Shown: positions 5,172 to 7,092 of the stretch, piece by piece
Layout: each line of letters begins with the position of its first letter
Numbering within the stretch: the stretch's first letter is position 1
Origin: Deltaproteobacteria bacterium
GTDB taxonomy: Bacteria > Desulfobacterota > GWC2-55-46 > S146-73
NCBI GenBank assembly: GCA_015492355.1
Contig: WGFF01000063.1
Span: forward strand, 1-7,092
Reading direction: 5' to 3'
Length of the DNA stretch: 7,092 bases
Program-made: the position numbers and the translations under genes
Notes under the pieces: generated by a model
Told to the model about the DNA's origin: nothing
The model's input: only the letters and a program-made list of their open reading frames with translations
Databases searched by the model: none

Positions 5172-6851
5172 TCAATCCCCTTTTGCAGTCCTTAGGAGTT
5201 CACGGGCATGTCTCTTCGTGGTATCGGTTATGTGTGTCCCACCGAGCATCCTCGATATATCCTCTACCCTCTGCTCACCCTTGAGTTCCACAACCCTGCT
5301 TACTGTCCTGCCCTCTGGGGTTGCATACTTGGATACATGGTAGTGTCTGTCTGCAAATACCGCAATCTGCGGAAGGTGTGTTATACATATTACCTGGCTT
5401 GTACGGGATATCTTCTTGAGTTTCCTTCCAACCACCGCACCCATACTCCCCCCTATACCGCTATCCACCTCATCGAATACAACGGTGGGCACCCTTCCAA
5501 CAGCGCTTATGCCCTTCATGGCAAGCATAATCCTCGAAAGTTCCCCGCCTGAGGCGATGCGTGAAAGGGGTTTTAGACCCTCGCCCGGGTTCGGAGAGAT
5601 GTGAAAACTCACCCTGTCGTAGCCCTTCTCACCGAGATGGGACGGGCTATCCCTTTCCTCATCGAATACGACCTCGAAGACCGTTCCACCCATCCCCAGG
5701 TCTTTCAGCTCTGCCTCCATCCTCTCCTTGAGCCTGCGTGATACCTTTCTTCTCTCCTCTGCGAGTCTTCCTGCGATCTTGAGTGCTCTGTTCCTTGCGA
5801 GCCCTTCCTTCTCCCTCAGTTCACGCACCCTTTCTTCGTGGGTCTCTATACCCTGGAGTTCTCTCTCTATATCCTCCTTCTTCCTGAGTATCTCCTCTAT
5901 GGTCGAGCCGTACTTTCGCTTGAGTTTTCCTATCTCATCGAGCCTTGCCTCGATCTCATCGAGCCTCCCTGCATCGAACTCCATCCTTCCTGCATAGTCC
6001 CTGAAAAAGCCTGCAAGGTCCTCGAGCTCATAGAGAGTGCCCTCCAGTCTCTCCACCGCCTTTTTGAGCCCCTCATCCAGGTCTGCAATCTCCCTGAGGT
6101 CTCTCACCATAGAGCCGAGCCTCTCTGTAACAGAGCCAGTATCCGAGTATATCACACCCTCTGCCCTGCTCGTTGCCTCGAATATCCTCTCTGTGTTCCT
6201 GAGTATGTTCCTCTCCTTTTCGAGTTCCTCGTCCTCGCCTATCCTGAGCCTGCTCCTTTCTATCTCCTCTGCCTGAAAGTTGAGGAGCTCGATATACTGG
6301 GCTGACTTCTTCTCACCCTGAAGGAGATCATCGAGCCTGCGCTTCAATGAAAGCCACTCCCTGTAGGCACTGCTCATCTCCCTTCTGAGACTACCCAGTC
6401 CCCCGAACCCATCGAGCACCTCCACATGCTCATCCGGTCTTGTAAGGGACTGGTGCTCGCTCTGCCCGTAGATATCCACAAGGTGCCTTCCCACCTCAGA
6501 GAGGGTCACGAGGGTTGCAAGGCTTCCGTTTATGTATATCCTGTTCCTGCCGTTTCTCTGTATGACCCTCTTTATGACGAGTGTATCCGAATATTCAAGC
6601 CCAGCCCCCTCAAGTAAGTCCTTGATGTGCCTGCAATCCGCTGTATCGAAGAGTGCCTCGATATATGCCTCATCCCTGGATGTGCGTATGACATCACTGG
6701 TCGCCCTGTCGCCCAGTATCAATGACAGGGCATCTATGATTATGCTCTTGCCCGCACCTGTCTCACCTGTAAAGACATTCAACCCTGGACCGAAACCTAT
6801 GGAAAGATTGTCTATTATGGCAAAGTCCCTTATGGTGAGCTCAACAAGCAT
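5172..6851 (-). CDS. recN: DNA repair protein RecN
   Basis: RecN is an SMC-like ATPase that acts on the nucleoid during recombinational repair of double-strand breaks. The 559-residue length is typical. The N-terminus MLVELTIRDFAIIDNLSIGF is characteristic, followed by Walker A GETGAGKS (29-36) and the Q-loop region YGQSEHQ (128-134). A long charged coiled-coil runs from about 155 to 385. The C-terminal ATPase half has the ABC signature SGGELSR (434-440), Walker B TVVFDEVDSGIGG (D460, E461) and the H-loop THLPQ (H492). All key residues are intact. The start is ATG at 6851, fixed by the conserved N-terminus, but no Shine-Dalgarno sequence is visible. The 9-bp hairpin of copy B begins only 17 bases upstream, which could affect translation. 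recN and the acetyltransferase form a likely operon between the two repeat copies. No LexA-type box was recognised upstream. Confidence 0.97.
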   Translation of the reverse strand: MLVELTIRDFAIIDNLSIGFGPGLNVFTGETGAGKSIIIDALSLILGDRATSDVIRTSRDEAYIEALFDTADCRHIKDLLEGAGLEYSDTLVIKRVIQRNGRNRIYINGSLATLVTLSEVGRHLVDIYGQSEHQSLTRPDEHVEVLDGFGGLGSLRREMSSAYREWLSLKRRLDDLLQGEKKSAQYIELLNFQAEEIERSRLRIGEDEELEKERNILRNTERIFEATSRAEGVIYSDTGSVTERLGSMVRDLREIADLDEGLKKAVERLEGTLYELEDLAGFFRDYAGRMEFDAGRLDEIEARLDEIGKLKRKYGSTIEEILRKKEDIERELQGIETHEERVRELREKEGLARNRALKIAGRLAEERRKVSRRLKERMEAELKDLGMGGTVFEVVFDEERDSPSHLGEKGYDRVSFHISPNPGEGLKPLSRIASGGELSRIMLAMKGISAVGRVPTVVFDEVDSGIGGSMGAVVGRKLKKISRTSQVICITHLPQIAVFADRHYHVSKYATPEGRTVSRVVELKGEQRVEDISRMLGGTHITDTTKRHARELLRTAKGD

Positions 6852-6858
6852 GGCATTC

Positions 6859-6969
6859 GTTGGTTACTTCAGGGGGTTACACCCCCTGAAACCCCCAAAG
6901 ATTTACTGGGGTAGATATCTTTTTATAAAAGCAACTTCGTTGCTTGCTTCAGGGGGTTGCACCCCCCTG
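6859..6969. repeat. Copy B of the multi-hairpin (REP/BIME-like) repeat, directly upstream of recN
   Basis: Same orientation and architecture as copy A. The first hairpin, TTCAGGGGG with CCCCCTGAA (6868-6876 and 6882-6890), has nine perfect pairs. The spacer has ACCCC/GGGGT and AAAGAT/ATCTTT arms that could pair alternatively. Then come AAGCAAC-TTC-GTTGCTT (6929-6945) and CAGGGGG/CCCCCTG (6950-6969). Changes relative to copy A tend to keep or improve pairing here. A further fragment resembling the spacer, GGGTATCTTTTT, lies just beyond (6977-6988). The element begins seven bases from the recN start codon. Confidence 0.85.
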
Positions 6970-7010
6970 GGTAATGGGTATCTTTTTCGGACTAAGATTT
7001 GCCTGTATCC

Positions 7011-7046
7011 TGAGGGAAACCCCTTTTGTAAAAGGGGTTTCCCTCA
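7011..7046. repeat. Perfect 17-bp inverted repeat with a 2-nt loop
   Basis: TGAGGGAAACCCCTTTT (7011-7027) is the exact complement of AAAAGGGGTTTCCCTCA (7030-7046). Only GT separates the arms. No T-run follows on either strand, so it is not a typical intrinsic terminator. It lies in the gene-free 240 bp upstream of recN, next to a second long hairpin. Confidence 0.85.
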
Positions 7047-7050
7047 AACT

Positions 7051-7092
7051 CCCTTCCCCAAAACTTTTAATCTAAAGTTTTTTGGGAAAGGG
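7051..7092. repeat. Second long imperfect inverted repeat, reaching the window end
   Basis: CCCTTCCCCAAAACTTT (7051-7067) pairs with AAAGTTTTTTGGGAAAGGG (7074-7092) around a six-base loop, with one mismatch and a two-base bulge. The arms end exactly at the window edge, so the stem may be longer. It follows the perfect hairpin at 7011-7046 by four bases. Reading plus, T-rich sequence lies inside the arm, not after the stem. Confidence 0.75.

Noticed and set aside
4557..6969. CRISPR array
   Set aside because: There are only two doublets 2.2 kb apart, with identical instead of unique spacers, and genes in between.
7011..7046. Rho-independent terminator
   Set aside because: The stem is perfect but no T-run follows it on either strand.

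Overview
The window comes from a bacterial chromosome. Its genes are of middling GC, rich in ATA and AGG codons, and use TTG starts and TGA stops freely. recN, a TldD/PmbA protein, a Crp/Fnr regulator and an M23 envelope peptidase are ordinary bacterial functions. Codon style and gene content remind me of Nitrospirota or Desulfobacterota-like lineages, but this is a weak impression and no marker gene here fixes the taxon.

Nearly everything reads on the minus strand, so transcription runs from right to left. From the right: two long hairpins (7011-7092), a structured repeat (6859-6969), recN (6851-5172), an ArgA-like GNAT acetyltransferase (5130-4681), a second copy of the same repeat (4663-4557), a PmbA/TldE-type gene (4507-3173) coupled by TGATG to a Crp/Fnr regulator (3173-2499), a 100-bp regulatory gap with a CRP-like palindrome and a good promoter, a possible small membrane protein (2397-2191), and a membrane-anchored M23 peptidase (2231-1326) closed by an intrinsic terminator (1233-1199).

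The left end differs. An IS1595-like insertion sequence (about 193-1184, plus strand) carries a transposase broken by one in-frame TGA, and its 3' end lies in a 55-nt stem-loop. Just beyond the IS is the start of an AT-rich membrane-protein gene that runs off the window (155-1, minus).

Inferred working picture: recN (DNA break repair) and the acetyltransferase form one unit, bracketed by near-identical direct copies of a roughly 100-bp multi-hairpin repeat. pmbA-like and crp form a second unit. The regulator may act at the palindrome immediately beyond its own stop codon to control the M23 envelope operon. I found no convincing new defence or mobile system. The best leads are the repeat family around recN, the CRP-like operator/promoter, the small ORF beneath that promoter, and the hairpins at 1024-1078 and 7011-7092.
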